64,000 nt of DNA from assembly GCA_016720835.1 (NCBI GenBank), contig JADKJW010000002.1, positions 547,206 through 611,205 on the forward strand, written 5' to 3'. Numbering within the stretch: the stretch's first letter is position 1; every line of letters starts with the position of its first letter. Source of the DNA: Ignavibacteria bacterium. GTDB taxonomy: Bacteria; Bacteroidota; Ignavibacteria; SZUA-365. Below the pieces are notes generated by a model, which had not been told where the DNA came from, ran no database searches, and saw only the letters and a program-made list of their open reading frames with translations. Shown here in pieces: positions 38,891 through 50,038 of the stretch. The position numbers and the translations under genes were made by a program.

Positions 38891-38949
38891 GGATGTGATC
38901 GCGTGGACGGGGTCGATGCGTGACGGCAAGGAGCGGCGGACCGGCGCCC

Positions 38950-40110
38950 TCAGGGCAGACGCCTGATGGCGAGGATGGTGATGTCGTCGTACTGCTTCGC
39001 GGTTCCGATGTGGCTGTCGAGCGCGGCCATCATGCGGTCGCACAATTCCTGCGCGGAGGACACCGGCGCCTCGAGAAGCGATTCGAGGTGTTCCTCGGAG
39101 AAAAACCCGCCATCGACATTCTTGGCTTCGGGCACGCCGTCGGTGAACATGAAGACGAATTCCCCCGGCTCGATGCTGATCTCGGTGGGATTGAACACCA
39201 CGTTCGGAAACATGCCGACGGCGGGAGCGGAGGGTTTCAGCGGATGCTTGACGCCGTTGCGATCGAAATGAATCGGCGGATTGTGGCCGCCGTTCATGTA
39301 CACGATCGTGTTCTCCTTCGGATGCAGGGTTCCGAAGAACATGGTCGCGAACATGTTCGCCTTCCAATGGTTGCGCAGGAGATAGTCGTTGGTCCGCTGT
39401 ATCGGACTCACGCTGATGCCGTTCGGACCGTCCTCGATTTCGCTGAACGCGCGGATGAGGCTGCGGATGAGCGCCATGAACAACGCGGCGCCCACGCCCT
39501 TGTCGCACACGTCGGCGATGACGAAGCCGACGCGGTCGCCGTCGAGCTCGAACGCGTCGTAGAAGTCGCCCGCCACTTCGCGCGCCGGACGGAAGGCCGC
39601 CGCGATCTCCCAGCCCTCGGGCTGCGGAAGCGTCTCGGGCAGAAAGCTCGTCTGGATCTGCTGCCCGATCGACAGCTCCTGCCGCACGGCCACGAGCTGG
39701 TCCCTCGCGCTGAGGGCCTCGCGCAGCGTCTCCACCTCCTTGAGCGTCTTCGAGAGCGTGATTTCGAGATCGTCGAAATCGATGGGCTTGGTGACGAAAT
39801 CGAACGCGCCGCGGTTCATGGCGACCCGCACGTTCTTCGTGTCGCCGTAGGCGGACACGACGATGGATTTGAGCGGCCTGTCCATTTCGCCGATATGCCG
39901 CAGCAGGGTGAGCCCGTCCATGACCGGCATGTTGATGTCGGACATGACGAGGGCGACGTCCGCATGCTCCTCGAGCCGGTCGAGCGCCTCGCGCCCGTTG
40001 GTCGCGAAGACGAACTCGTACACCTGGCTGCGAATCTGGCTGCGGAAGTTCTGCTTCACGAGAAGCTGCAAATCCGGTTCGTCATCGACGACGAGAATCT
40101 TGTGCGTCAT
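38950..40110 (-). CDS. response regulator: receiver - PP2C (RssB/SpoIIE-like) phosphatase
   Basis: 386 residues from ATG 40110, behind AGGAG. The receiver domain (1-120) has the acidic pair VDDEPD and phospho-acceptor Asp58 in SDINMPVMDG. A coiled coil follows, then a PPM phosphatase (~165-386) with VAGDFYDAF, ADVCDKGVGAALFMA, MFTDGVPEA and YDDITILAI. Phosphorylation by a histidine kinase, most likely the Reg_prop kinase encoded next, should switch phosphatase activity on the STAS proteins of the same operon. This makes it the link between two-component and partner-switching signalling. Confidence 0.94.
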   Translation of the reverse strand: MTHKILVVDDEPDLQLLVKQNFRSQIRSQVYEFVFATNGREALDRLEEHADVALVMSDINMPVMDGLTLLRHIGEMDRPLKSIVVSAYGDTKNVRVAMNRGAFDFVTKPIDFDDLEITLSKTLKEVETLREALSARDQLVAVRQELSIGQQIQTSFLPETLPQPEGWEIAAAFRPAREVAGDFYDAFELDGDRVGFVIADVCDKGVGAALFMALIRSLIRAFSEIEDGPNGISVSPIQRTNDYLLRNHWKANMFATMFFGTLHPKENTIVYMNGGHNPPIHFDRNGVKHPLKPSAPAVGMFPNVVFNPTEISIEPGEFVFMFTDGVPEAKNVDGGFFSEEHLESLLEAPVSSAQELCDRMMAALDSHIGTAKQYDDITILAIRRLP

Positions 40111-40121
40111 GGGGTCTCCTG

Positions 40122-40541
40122 TCACGACGCCGGCAGGTTCATCACAAACGTGTACCTGTTCCGGTCGCCGCGGCGTTCGTACGCAAACGTGTCAACGTTG
40201 CGGATGGTCAGAAAAATGCCGAGGCCGCCGATGGGGCGTTCCTCCAGCGGAAGATCGAGGCTGTCGGGCTGCGCCCGCGTGGTCGGATCGTACGGATCGG
40301 CCGTGTCCTCGAGGATGATGGTGAGCGCGGCGGAGTCGCTGCTCGCGGTGAGGTACACGCTGCCTTCCTTCCCCGCTTCCTCGTAGCCGTGCGTAATCAC
40401 GTTGGTCGCGATTTCATCGACGGCCAGGCGCAGCCGGTAGGCGGGCCTGGTGTCGAGACCGGCGTTTCTGGCCGCGTCCATGATGTACGCGCCGATGATG
40501 GAAAGGGAATCCAGGTGCCCGGGGACCGTCAGGGTTTCCAT
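40122..40541 (-). CDS. RsbW/SpoIIAB-like serine kinase (HATPase_c)
   Basis: 139 residues, the typical size for free-standing RsbW-type anti-sigma kinases. The N-box is LAVDEIATNVITHG, the G1 region is the weaker LEDTADPYDP and the G2 region is GGLGIFLTIR, close to the C-terminal YTFVMNLP strand. Such proteins bind and phosphorylate STAS antagonists and hold a sigma factor or another target. It sits between a STAS gene (15-nt gap) and the PP2C gene (11-nt gap). No sigma factor gene is nearby, so the target is unknown. Confidence 0.9.
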   Translation of the reverse strand: METLTVPGHLDSLSIIGAYIMDAARNAGLDTRPAYRLRLAVDEIATNVITHGYEEAGKEGSVYLTASSDSAALTIILEDTADPYDPTTRAQPDSLDLPLEERPIGGLGIFLTIRNVDTFAYERRGDRNRYTFVMNLPAS

Positions 40542-40556
40542 CCGGAACCCCGAAGA

Positions 40557-40898
40557 TTAAAACGTCTCGACGACGGCGGCATCGTACTCGGGGAGCACGC
40601 GGAGACTGTAGTGCATGCCCGTCATCTCGATGGTCTCGTTGACCTGCGGCGTGGGAGAGATCGCGAAAATCTCGACACCGCCGCCCATTTTCTGCCGGGC
40701 GAACACGAGAACGCGGATGCCGGCGCTGGCGATATAGTCCAGCCCGCCGAGCATGAGGACGAGACGCTTGCAATTCTTCGACGCGGCTTCTTCCACGGTC
40801 GTGCGGAAATCCGCGGCGTTGCTGCCGTCGAGCTCGCCGACGAGCGTGACCTTCGCAATGCCGCCCTCCGTCATTTCCAATGATGCTTCGAATGCCAT
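40557..40898 (-). CDS. STAS-domain anti-sigma factor antagonist (RsbV-like)
   Basis: 113 residues from ATG 40898, behind AGGAG; longer frames upstream are shadows of glgX. The fold is beta-beta-alpha with KVTLVGELDGSNAADFRTTV and LMLGGLDYIASAGIRVLVFA. The Ser in DYIASAGIR is the expected phosphorylation site. In partner switching, unphosphorylated STAS protein binds the RsbW-like kinase and frees its target. The next gene codes for that kinase. The gene starts 32 nt after glgX. Confidence 0.93.
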   Translation of the reverse strand: MAFEASLEMTEGGIAKVTLVGELDGSNAADFRTTVEEAASKNCKRLVLMLGGLDYIASAGIRVLVFARQKMGGGVEIFAISPTPQVNETIEMTGMHYSLRVLPEYDAAVVETF

Positions 40899-40930
40899 GA
40901 GTATGCTCCTGTGAGAGGTAAGTGAAAAAA

Positions 40931-43105
<2,175 letters not shown>

Positions 43106-43114
43106 GATGTCCTT

Positions 43115-43447
43115 TTACGCGAGCGCGGCTTGCGCGGCCTCGACACTGTCGCAGATCGTGAAGTGGTGCAGAAAACCGGTGATGGACATGGTGTCGCGGA
43201 TCTCTTCCGCCACACCGGTGAGCACGAGCTTCGCGTTCTGCATGCCCACCTGACGGAAGGTGGAGAGCAGCATGCGCAGACCCGCGCTGGACATGTACGC
43301 GACGCCGCCGAGGTCGAGCAGGAGCTTGGCCTGCGGCGTGATCAGCGGGAGAACCGCCTCGAGCACTTCCGGAGCGGACTTGCCGTCCACGTCGCCGGTG
43401 AGAAGCACGTGCTGGACGTCACTGAGACTGGTGATGGTGATTTCCAT
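43115..43447 (-). CDS. second STAS-domain anti-sigma factor antagonist
   Basis: 110 residues. The pattern HVLLTGDVDGKSAPEVLEAV and LDLGGVAYMSSAGLRMLLST is a clear STAS fold, with the phosphorylatable Ser in YMSSAGLRM. It differs enough from the STAS at 40557 to suggest a separate role or partner. Gaps are 9 nt to both the upstream AGE-like gene and the downstream glgX, so it is surely in the same transcript. Confidence 0.93.
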   Translation of the reverse strand: MEITITSLSDVQHVLLTGDVDGKSAPEVLEAVLPLITPQAKLLLDLGGVAYMSSAGLRMLLSTFRQVGMQNAKLVLTGVAEEIRDTMSITGFLHHFTICDSVEAAQAALA

Positions 43448-43456
43448 GCCTGTGCC

Positions 43457-45283
43457 TCAACGAGCCTTGGTCGGTGAAACGCGCACTTTCACGCGGAGAT
43501 CGCTGTCCGATGCCGGCAGCTTCACGGTCAGATTGGCGGAGTCGAAATCCGTGTACTCCACGCCGTCGATCCACACCTGATCGATCTTGATCGAACCCGC
43601 GGGCAGGATGTCCGGCGACACGCGCAGGATGCGGCGCTTGAAGCCGTCGGGACGCGGTTTGAAGTGGAGGTCCAGCGGCTTGCCCGTGATGAGCAGGTTC
43701 GTGTAGGTCTGCGCGAGGTAACACAGCTCGAAGGAGTGGTAGCCGCTCATCGAGTGGCTGCCCTTGAAGCGTTCGGTGCCCATGAGGTACGGAATGCCGC
43801 TGGCGAGCACGTTGAAGAACACCGCGCCGTCGTCGTGATCGAGGAAGAACGCGTTGTAGAACGCACTCGACTCGCGCGAGAGCTTGCGGAACTCGTCGCC
43901 GCCGAGCACGCCGCAGAGGATGAGGTAGGCGAGAATGCCCTGTTCCTGCTGCCACCACGCCTTGCGGTCGTGGAAGGCGAAGCGGTTCCACTCCTGTCCC
44001 GGCTCGCGCATGCGCTCCATCACGTCGTACCAACCTCCGCGCTGTCCGTCGCCGCCGATGGCGGGCATGACCTCGGCGATCTTGCGCGCGAGATCCTCGT
44101 ACTCCTGTTTCGGCGTCAGCCCGTACTGGCGCATGAGGTTCCACGCGATCTTCAGGTTGTGCCCGATGACCCCGCGGTTCTGCTGCCACATGTGGGTCTG
44201 GTCGTGCGACCAGTCCTCGTGGAATTTCTCCTGCACGAAGGGCGAGTGTTCGTAGTCGGGGAAATGCCCGGCAATCGTGTCGAACGTGTATTCCAGCATC
44301 TTCGCGTAGCGGTCCTCGCCGGTGGCGAGGTAGAGGTTGATCAGGTACGCGGGCGCGTGATCGCCCACGGAGTTCCAGTTCTTCTTCCCCTTGTTGGGTC
44401 CGAGAGCCTCGCTGCGCGCGTCCAGCGTGATGGGATCGAGATGCGAGAAGTACCCGCCCTTGTGCTTGTCGAGATAGAAGCGGTCGAAGAGATCCACCGT
44501 CATTTCGGCATCGCTGAGGATGCGGGGATCACCCGTGACGCGGTACGTCTGGATGGGACCGGCGAGCGCGTAGATCTGCTCGTAGGCGGGGATGGCGTCG
44601 AAGTCGTCGCCGAACTCCGAGGCGAAGACTTTGTCCTCGCGCGAGCCGTGCACGTCGATGCCGTGATACCAGTACACGATGTTCTCGTCGCGATCGTAGA
44701 AGCGGAAATGTTCGCGGAGATACTCGGTGCCCTTCTCGGCGCCTTCCAGGAAGGCGTCCTCGCCCGTCAGCAGGTACGCCGAGGCGAAGCCGTAGACGAG
44801 ACGCGATATCGTGTCCGTCTCCTGCCGGTAGTTGTCGGCCGCCTTCTCCCCATTGAGAGTGATGGTCGTGCGGTAGTTCTTGTAGTCGATCGGACTGTTG
44901 CCGAACTGCGCCTTGAGGTAGAAGTGTCCGAGTGACTCCACCTGCTTGACCCACCAGTCCTGCTGTTCGAAACCGTATTCGTCCACCTTGCGCCCGAGGA
45001 AGAGCAGGAACTGCGCTTCGATCGTGAAGCTGCCGCCTTCCGGGTAGTACACGCCGTACGTGAACAGGTAGCGCCCGGGGGTGAGCATGTCGCGCAGCTG
45101 GGCGGTGCAATCCTGGTAGGGCTCCTCCAGATTGCGGACGAGCTGCGCGTAGGTGCCGCCCTTGAGCTTGATGCTGTAGTCGCGCCCGCCGGGCGTGGTG
45201 ACCACGTACACGTCCGTCGTCCGGTCGTACGATTTCACGTAGCCGGCCACGGTATCGGAAAAGGTGAAGCCGATTTCGTTCAC
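43457..45283 (-). CDS. AGE-like (alpha/alpha)6-barrel enzyme
   Basis: 608 residues from GTG 45283, which has AGGAGG directly upstream. Helical-barrel motifs recall N-acylglucosamine 2-epimerase / cellobiose epimerase relatives: TDTISRLVYGFASAYLLTGE, THMWQQNRGVIGHNLKIAWN and KAWWQQEQGILAYLILCG. The N-terminal ~110 residues (GYVKSYDRTTDVYVVTTPGG) and C-terminal beta domain are extra. The His residues of the epimerase active site have plausible counterparts, but sugar epimerase, isomerase or hydrolase activity cannot be decided. It has no signal peptide. It leads the glgX/STAS operon and follows the VOC gene by 57 nt. Confidence 0.82.
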   Translation of the reverse strand: MNEIGFTFSDTVAGYVKSYDRTTDVYVVTTPGGRDYSIKLKGGTYAQLVRNLEEPYQDCTAQLRDMLTPGRYLFTYGVYYPEGGSFTIEAQFLLFLGRKVDEYGFEQQDWWVKQVESLGHFYLKAQFGNSPIDYKNYRTTITLNGEKAADNYRQETDTISRLVYGFASAYLLTGEDAFLEGAEKGTEYLREHFRFYDRDENIVYWYHGIDVHGSREDKVFASEFGDDFDAIPAYEQIYALAGPIQTYRVTGDPRILSDAEMTVDLFDRFYLDKHKGGYFSHLDPITLDARSEALGPNKGKKNWNSVGDHAPAYLINLYLATGEDRYAKMLEYTFDTIAGHFPDYEHSPFVQEKFHEDWSHDQTHMWQQNRGVIGHNLKIAWNLMRQYGLTPKQEYEDLARKIAEVMPAIGGDGQRGGWYDVMERMREPGQEWNRFAFHDRKAWWQQEQGILAYLILCGVLGGDEFRKLSRESSAFYNAFFLDHDDGAVFFNVLASGIPYLMGTERFKGSHSMSGYHSFELCYLAQTYTNLLITGKPLDLHFKPRPDGFKRRILRVSPDILPAGSIKIDQVWIDGVEYTDFDSANLTVKLPASDSDLRVKVRVSPTKAR

Positions 45284-45340
45284 GAGAGATCCTCCTGGAT
45301 GGAAAAATGTATGTCAGTCAATTGCATTGCGGTGTGGAAC

Positions 45341-45772
45341 TCAGGCATCGAGCGCGGGCGGATGGTCCTCGTCCACGTAGCCCTGGCTGATCTCGACGAT
45401 GTTGCCCTCGGGATCCGCGATCCAGACGGTCTTCCATCCGGGGATGAAGGCGCCGAAATCGAACGGTCCGTGCGTGACGCGGGCGTCGTCGCCCATGGCG
45501 GCGAGCTTCGCGTCGATGTCGTCCACCTTGAAGGCGATATGCCGCCATTCGGGATACCAGGGACCGTCCTGCACTTTCGGGGGCACGGGCGACTCCTCCT
45601 TCGCGGTGAACAGTTCCAGGTACGCGCCGCCGCAGGCGATGAAGACAATGGCGTCGTCGCCCAGCGGGATGTAGCGCGCGCGGCGGAAGCCGAAGTGTTT
45701 CGTGTACCAGCGCTCGAGCGCAAGCGGGTCCTTGCAGGCCACGGCCATGTGATGGAATGCGAGCTCTGCCAT
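45341..45772 (-). CDS. VOC (glyoxalase/bleomycin resistance) family protein
   Basis: 143 residues from ATG 45772, two bases after the stop of the DJ-1 gene. Two beta-alpha-beta-beta-beta modules are visible: FHHMAVACKDPLALERWYTK ... AYLELFTAKEES and WRHIAFKVDDIDAKLAAMGD ... DPEGNIVEISQG. His (FHHM), Glu (YLELF), His (RHIAF) and Glu (IVEIS) are in the metal-ligand positions. Members include glyoxalase I, dioxygenases and epimerases; the substrate is unknown. It is the last gene of the SnoaL/GMC/ThDP operon. Confidence 0.92.
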   Translation of the reverse strand: MAELAFHHMAVACKDPLALERWYTKHFGFRRARYIPLGDDAIVFIACGGAYLELFTAKEESPVPPKVQDGPWYPEWRHIAFKVDDIDAKLAAMGDDARVTHGPFDFGAFIPGWKTVWIADPEGNIVEISQGYVDEDHPPALDA

Positions 45773-45774
45773 GG

Positions 45775-46350
45775 TCAATTCCCCCCGTCTTTCAACATGT
45801 CGATGATGCGGTGCGCGAACAGGTGGCAATGGCCGCCGCTGCGTCCCGTGACGAGGTCGCCGTCCACCACCACGTCCTCGTTGACGTACTCGGCTCCCAT
45901 GTTGCGGGCGTCGCCGATGAGGTTGTTGTGCACCACCACGCGGCGTCCGCGCACGAGCTCGGGCGAGGGCGCCACGAGCCACATCCCGTGGCAGATGATG
46001 CCCTTGATGATGTGCTTCTCGGCAAAGGCGCGCGCGAGGAACTCGGTGGCCGGCGGAATGCGCGTCACATCCTCGGTGTAGCGGAGGCGGTCCGACACCA
46101 TGCCCGCGGGCACGATGATGGCCGAGTACCCGCGCAGCGTGTCGTCGTCCATGCCTTCGAAGCTCTCGCGGCACTCGAACGGCGTGCGGAACTCATGCCC
46201 CGTGAAGGTGATCGACTGCTGTCCCCAGAGGCGCGTGAAGAAATGAACGTCGGCGCCCTCCTCCGCGAAGCGGAAGCGGTAGTACCAGATCTCGGGATCG
46301 TAGAAATCGCTCTCGATGAAGATGCCGATCTTTTTGCCTGTGAGTGTCAT
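45775..46350 (-). CDS. DJ-1/PfpI family protein (first copy)
   Basis: 191 residues, with GAAAGGA before the ATG. The fold is flavodoxin-like with KKIGIFIESDFYDPEIWYY at the start and the nucleophile elbow KGIICHGMWLVAP, Cys120 being the reactive residue. The family covers glyoxalase III, deglycase-like and isonitrile hydratase-like enzymes. RSGGHCHLFAHRIID near the end completes the domain. Co-location with a VOC (glyoxalase-fold) gene suggests handling of a reactive aldehyde or dicarbonyl, which is inference. Confidence 0.9.
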   Translation of the reverse strand: MTLTGKKIGIFIESDFYDPEIWYYRFRFAEEGADVHFFTRLWGQQSITFTGHEFRTPFECRESFEGMDDDTLRGYSAIIVPAGMVSDRLRYTEDVTRIPPATEFLARAFAEKHIIKGIICHGMWLVAPSPELVRGRRVVVHNNLIGDARNMGAEYVNEDVVVDGDLVTGRSGGHCHLFAHRIIDMLKDGGN

Positions 46351-46376
46351 GGCGTCCTTTCGTGTGGCGGTGGGGC

Positions 46377-46769
46377 TCAGGCCAGCGACCCGTCGGGGTG
46401 CTGCACCATGCCCGCGAAGTGAATGGCAATCTTGCCGTCGCGCAGCACCCAGCTGTCGGCGAAACGCATGCGCGCCTCCCCGTCCTTGGTCTGCATCGTG
46501 ATCTGCTCGGTGATCATGAGCGTCGGCGGATTCTCGGTCTCCGCCCAGAAAATGATCTCGGTCTCGAGGCCGTCGATGCCGAGGATGCCCTGCATGTGCT
46601 CGCGCAGCCCTTCGTGCCCGCGGTAGTAGATCGGCGTCTTCATGAAGCTGCTGATGAGGAGCGCATCGTCGGTGTACTGGTTGAGCAGCGCGTCGATGTT
46701 CTTGTCGAGAATGAGCTGGATGTGCTCGCGATACATGGCGCCGAGCGGCGTGTTCGGGACGTTCTTCAT
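46377..46769 (-). CDS. SnoaL/NTF2-like protein (single domain)
   Basis: 130 residues. The sequence forms a cone-shaped NTF2-like fold: YREHIQLILDKNIDALLNQY, DDALLISSFMKTPIYYRGHE and RFADSWVLRDGKIAIHFAGM. No signal peptide, so cytoplasmic. Family members act as cyclases, isomerases or ligand-binding proteins. It lies 22 nt after the GMC oxidoreductase gene and 26 nt before the DJ-1 gene. It is the most distant of the five SnoaL-type proteins in this operon. Confidence 0.85.
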   Translation of the reverse strand: MKNVPNTPLGAMYREHIQLILDKNIDALLNQYTDDALLISSFMKTPIYYRGHEGLREHMQGILGIDGLETEIIFWAETENPPTLMITEQITMQTKDGEARMRFADSWVLRDGKIAIHFAGMVQHPDGSLA

Positions 46770-46791
46770 GGCGTGTTCCTGGAGTGGATGA

Positions 46792-48321
46792 TCAATGCGT
46801 GTGGTCTTCGAGAATCATGTCCGCGGCCTTTTCGCCGATCATGAAACAGCCGGCCACGGTGTTGCCGCTGGTCACGGTCGGCATGACGGACGCGTCGGCG
46901 ACGCGCAGTCCCTCGACGCCGTACACGCGGAGCCGCGGATCGACCACCGCCATCGCGTCGCGGCCGATCTTGCAGGTTCCCGCGGGATGCCAGAGCGTGG
47001 AACTCTGCGAGCGGATGTAGCTGTCGATGTCCATGTCGCCCGGCGCGAGCTCGCCGCCGTTGATGCCGGCGAAAGCCGTGGTCGCGGCCATCTCGCGGAT
47101 GAGCGCGATGGCCTTGCGGAACACCTCCATGTCGGCGTCGCATTCGAGATAGCGCGGATTGATCACGGGCGCGTCCAGCGGATTCGCCGAGCGCAGCGTC
47201 ACCTCGCCGATGCTGAACGGCTGCACCATGATCGGCAGGAAGATGGCGACGGGACCGCCGAGATCCGGCAGCATCGGCGCGAGCGGTTTCGGAATCGCGG
47301 GCGTGAAATTGAGCTGCAGATCGCTCGGCGCGGCGCTCATGCCCGTCCGCGTCTTGACGAACAGCACATTGCCCGTGAGCAGCGTGGTGCGCGGAGTGTC
47401 GACCTTCGAGCGGTAGATCACCGGGAGCTGCATGTGGTCCTGCAGATTCCGCCCGACGCCGGGAAGATCCACCGCGACGGCGATGCCGTGCTGCTGCAGG
47501 TGCGAGGCGGGACCGATGCCCGACAACAGCAGCAGCTTCGGCGAGAGGAACGCGCCGGCCGAGACGACGATTTCGCGCGCGGCCTGCGCGGTCTGCATCG
47601 CGCCGTCCTTGCGGTACTCGACACCGGTCGCCCTTCCGCCTTCAAGAACGATGCGCGTGGCTTCGGCGCCGGTGAGGATGGTCAGGTTCGGGCGGCTGCG
47701 GACGGGATCGAGGAAGGCGCTGGCGGAACTGGCGCGCGTGCCGTCCTGCGCGATGTGGAATTGCAGCAATCCCGCGCCGTGCTCCTGGCGCGCGCCGTTG
47801 GTGTCCCAGTACGGACCGTCGAATCCGACCTCCTTCGCGGCGAGCATGAAGGGCTCGGAGCGCATGTCGTCGTCGGGACAGTCGCGGATGCGCAGCGGTC
47901 CGCCCACGCCGTGGTACTCGGACGCGCCGCCTTCGTAGTCTTCGGATTTCAGGAAATACGGGAGCACGTCGCGATAGCTCCAGCCGTCCGCGCCCATCGC
48001 GTTCCACTGGTCGAAGTTCCCCGGATTGCCGCGCACGTACATCATCGCGTTGATGGAGGTGCTGCCGCCGAGCACGCGTCCCTGGTTGATCATGATGCTG
48101 CGGCCGCCCAGCGCCGGCTGCTCCGACGTGGCGAGCTTCCAGTCGACGTCCGAACCCCAGAGGCGGACGAAGCCGCCCGGATCGGAAATGTCGTTCCTGC
48201 CGTCGCCGTCGCCGGCCTCGAGCAGCAGCACCCGGTTGCCCGGCGCCGCGCTCAACCTGTTGGCGACAACCGCGCCGGAAGCGCCGCTGCCGATGACGAT
48301 GTAATCAAACTCCTGTGCCAT
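46792..48321 (-). CDS. GMC-family FAD-dependent oxidoreductase (choline dehydrogenase-like)
   Basis: 509 residues from ATG 48321, behind AGGAC. The N-terminal FAD motif is DYIVIGSGASGAVVANRLS with VLLLEAGDGD, and the GMC signature GGSTSINAMMYVRG follows. The C-terminal substrate/FAD region is LWHPAGTCKIG ... DASVMPTVTSGNTVAGCFMI, with the catalytic His in LWHPAG. The enzymes oxidise alcohols to aldehydes or ketones; in this subfamily electrons often go to a membrane acceptor or oxygen. The alcohol here is not known. It is surrounded by SnoaL-like genes. Confidence 0.95.
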   Translation of the reverse strand: MAQEFDYIVIGSGASGAVVANRLSAAPGNRVLLLEAGDGDGRNDISDPGGFVRLWGSDVDWKLATSEQPALGGRSIMINQGRVLGGSTSINAMMYVRGNPGNFDQWNAMGADGWSYRDVLPYFLKSEDYEGGASEYHGVGGPLRIRDCPDDDMRSEPFMLAAKEVGFDGPYWDTNGARQEHGAGLLQFHIAQDGTRASSASAFLDPVRSRPNLTILTGAEATRIVLEGGRATGVEYRKDGAMQTAQAAREIVVSAGAFLSPKLLLLSGIGPASHLQQHGIAVAVDLPGVGRNLQDHMQLPVIYRSKVDTPRTTLLTGNVLFVKTRTGMSAAPSDLQLNFTPAIPKPLAPMLPDLGGPVAIFLPIMVQPFSIGEVTLRSANPLDAPVINPRYLECDADMEVFRKAIALIREMAATTAFAGINGGELAPGDMDIDSYIRSQSSTLWHPAGTCKIGRDAMAVVDPRLRVYGVEGLRVADASVMPTVTSGNTVAGCFMIGEKAADMILEDHTH

Positions 48322-48375
48322 GTCGTCCTGCAAATGAAGAGTGAAAGGAGTGTGGAGACGGTGCCGGAGAACCGG

Positions 48376-49290
48376 TCACTTCTGCGTGAGCTGGTTGATC
48401 AGACCCGTGTCGTCCCAGTTCGCCCAGGCGTGGATCAGCTTGCCGTCCTTGATGTGATAGAGGACGAGGCCCTTCCAGACCACCTTTTTGCCCGTCGGCT
48501 TGATGCCGATGAAGTCGCCCGTGTGCGTGCCGGGCGCCTCGAAGCGCACGAGCACCTTGTCGTTGGACGCGATCATGTCCGCTATCTGGATTTCCAGATC
48601 CGGAAATGCCTTGTACAGCATGTCCATCTGCGCGTTCAATCCTGCCGCGCCCGCAATGGCTTCGGGCACCGCGCTGCGGTCGATCTTGAACGACGGGTCC
48701 GCGAACTTCGAGAACTGCGAAAAGTCGCGCTTGCCGAGAATGGCCGCGGCGTATTCGCGCACGAGCTGCTTGTTCTTCTCGACGACTTCGGGCGCCGACA
48801 CGAATCCGAGCTGCCGCAGCATGCTGAACACGTCGTTCTGCACCCGGATTTCGGCGATCTTCCCGTCCTTGAACTTGTAGTAGCTCATCCCCTCGATGGC
48901 GACGGGTTTCTGCGACGCGGGGACGCCGCGCCACGGACCGATGTTCTTTGTGGTCGACATCTGCCAGTACGCCACCGCGCCGCCCTCGTCGGCGACGATG
49001 TCGGTCGGAACGTAGGTCAGATTCTCGAACGTGGTGCGGTTGCGTCGCACGAGCGCAAGGAAATCCTCGAGCCCGTTCACGGTGGTGAAGGCGAGAATGA
49101 ACTTGAAGTCCGGCTGCAGAATTTTTTTGGCGATGTCCACGTTGCCCTTCGTCCAGACTTCGGACAGGAACTGGCCCGCCATCAGGCGGTGCGATTCCGC
49201 ATTGGAGGTCTTTTTGTCCTTTTTTCCCTGTGCGAACGAGGGTGTGCTGAACGCGACACTGCACAGCAGTATGAAGATGATCGTTCTCAT
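48376..49290 (-). CDS. secreted protein with two SnoaL-like domains
   Basis: 304 residues with signal peptide (TIIFILLCSVAFSTPSFAQG), so periplasmic. Two SnoaL/ester-cyclase-like domains follow each other: the first with WRGVPASQKPVAIEGMSYYK and DGKIAEIRVQND, the second with GTHTGDFIGIKPTGK and DGKLIHAWANWDDTG. Each ends in the family's LxxQLG-like helix (LRQLG, INQLT). GAAAGGA precedes the start. With the lipoprotein encoded next upstream it puts part of this SnoaL set outside the cytoplasm. Confidence 0.88.
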   Translation of the reverse strand: MRTIIFILLCSVAFSTPSFAQGKKDKKTSNAESHRLMAGQFLSEVWTKGNVDIAKKILQPDFKFILAFTTVNGLEDFLALVRRNRTTFENLTYVPTDIVADEGGAVAYWQMSTTKNIGPWRGVPASQKPVAIEGMSYYKFKDGKIAEIRVQNDVFSMLRQLGFVSAPEVVEKNKQLVREYAAAILGKRDFSQFSKFADPSFKIDRSAVPEAIAGAAGLNAQMDMLYKAFPDLEIQIADMIASNDKVLVRFEAPGTHTGDFIGIKPTGKKVVWKGLVLYHIKDGKLIHAWANWDDTGLINQLTQK

Positions 49291-49429
49291 GATGTTCCTT
49301 TCGTAATTGGTGCCTGTGACGTTGTCGCGCCTGCGGTGGCGCTCTGCGGATGTCGCTCGGAGGATGGATGGAATCGTGGAGACGCGCGCCCGCGCCCGTT
49401 CGGGGCGGGGGCGCGCGTTCCTCTGTCTC

Positions 49430-49978
49430 TTACTTGCCTGCGGGCGGCGGACCCGGAGGAGGCGGCACGAGGCCCAGCTGACGCGCGAGCGCCATTTCGT
49501 CCACGTTCGACCAGCGCTCGGCGACCTTGCCGTTGGCGAGACGCACGATCGTGGTGCCGCTGAACTGCAGCACCTTGCCCGATGCCGGGACGCCGAAGAG
49601 CGGGGTGCCGGTGTGCGTGCCCTTCAGGGTCCAGCGGTGAACGACCTTGTCGCCTTCACCGAATTCGTCGTCGATGGTCAGATGGATGTCAGGGATCGCG
49701 GCGCGGAACATGCCGATGATCGATTTGAAACTCTCGGCGCCCTTCTCCGGCGACTTGCCGGGAATGGTGCTGTGATCGAGTGCATCAGCGGGAATCATCT
49801 CCTCGAGCAACGCAAAGTTGCCGTCGTTCCACCCGGCGTTGAACAGCTTCGTTGCGGCGGCCTTGTTGGCGGCCAGCTGGTCGGCCGCGGCCTTGCCGGA
49901 ATCGGCCTGCTGCTGCTGGCCACAGCTCGCGAGCAGCACGAGGGCCGCGAGAGAAACACTGCGAAGAAGAACTTTCAT
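49430..49978 (-). CDS. SnoaL-like lipoprotein
   Basis: 182 residues from ATG 49978. The signal RSVSLAALVLLASC ends in a lipobox (LLASC), so the mature protein begins with an acylated Cys. A Gln/Ala linker leads to one SnoaL domain with HRWTLKGTHTGTPLFGVPAS, RLANGKVAERWSNVDE and LARQLGLVPPPPG. The proline end also occurs, shorter, after the first domain of the neighbouring two-domain protein (QLGVIPSPPAAPP), which supports duplication of one ancestral gene. Function unknown. Confidence 0.88.
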   Translation of the reverse strand: MKVLLRSVSLAALVLLASCGQQQQADSGKAAADQLAANKAAATKLFNAGWNDGNFALLEEMIPADALDHSTIPGKSPEKGAESFKSIIGMFRAAIPDIHLTIDDEFGEGDKVVHRWTLKGTHTGTPLFGVPASGKVLQFSGTTIVRLANGKVAERWSNVDEMALARQLGLVPPPPGPPPAGK

Positions 49979-50038
49979 CGGTCTCATCCTTGTATTGTGT
50001 GCACGAAAATGAATGGTGAAAAGTCAGGAACGTGGAGG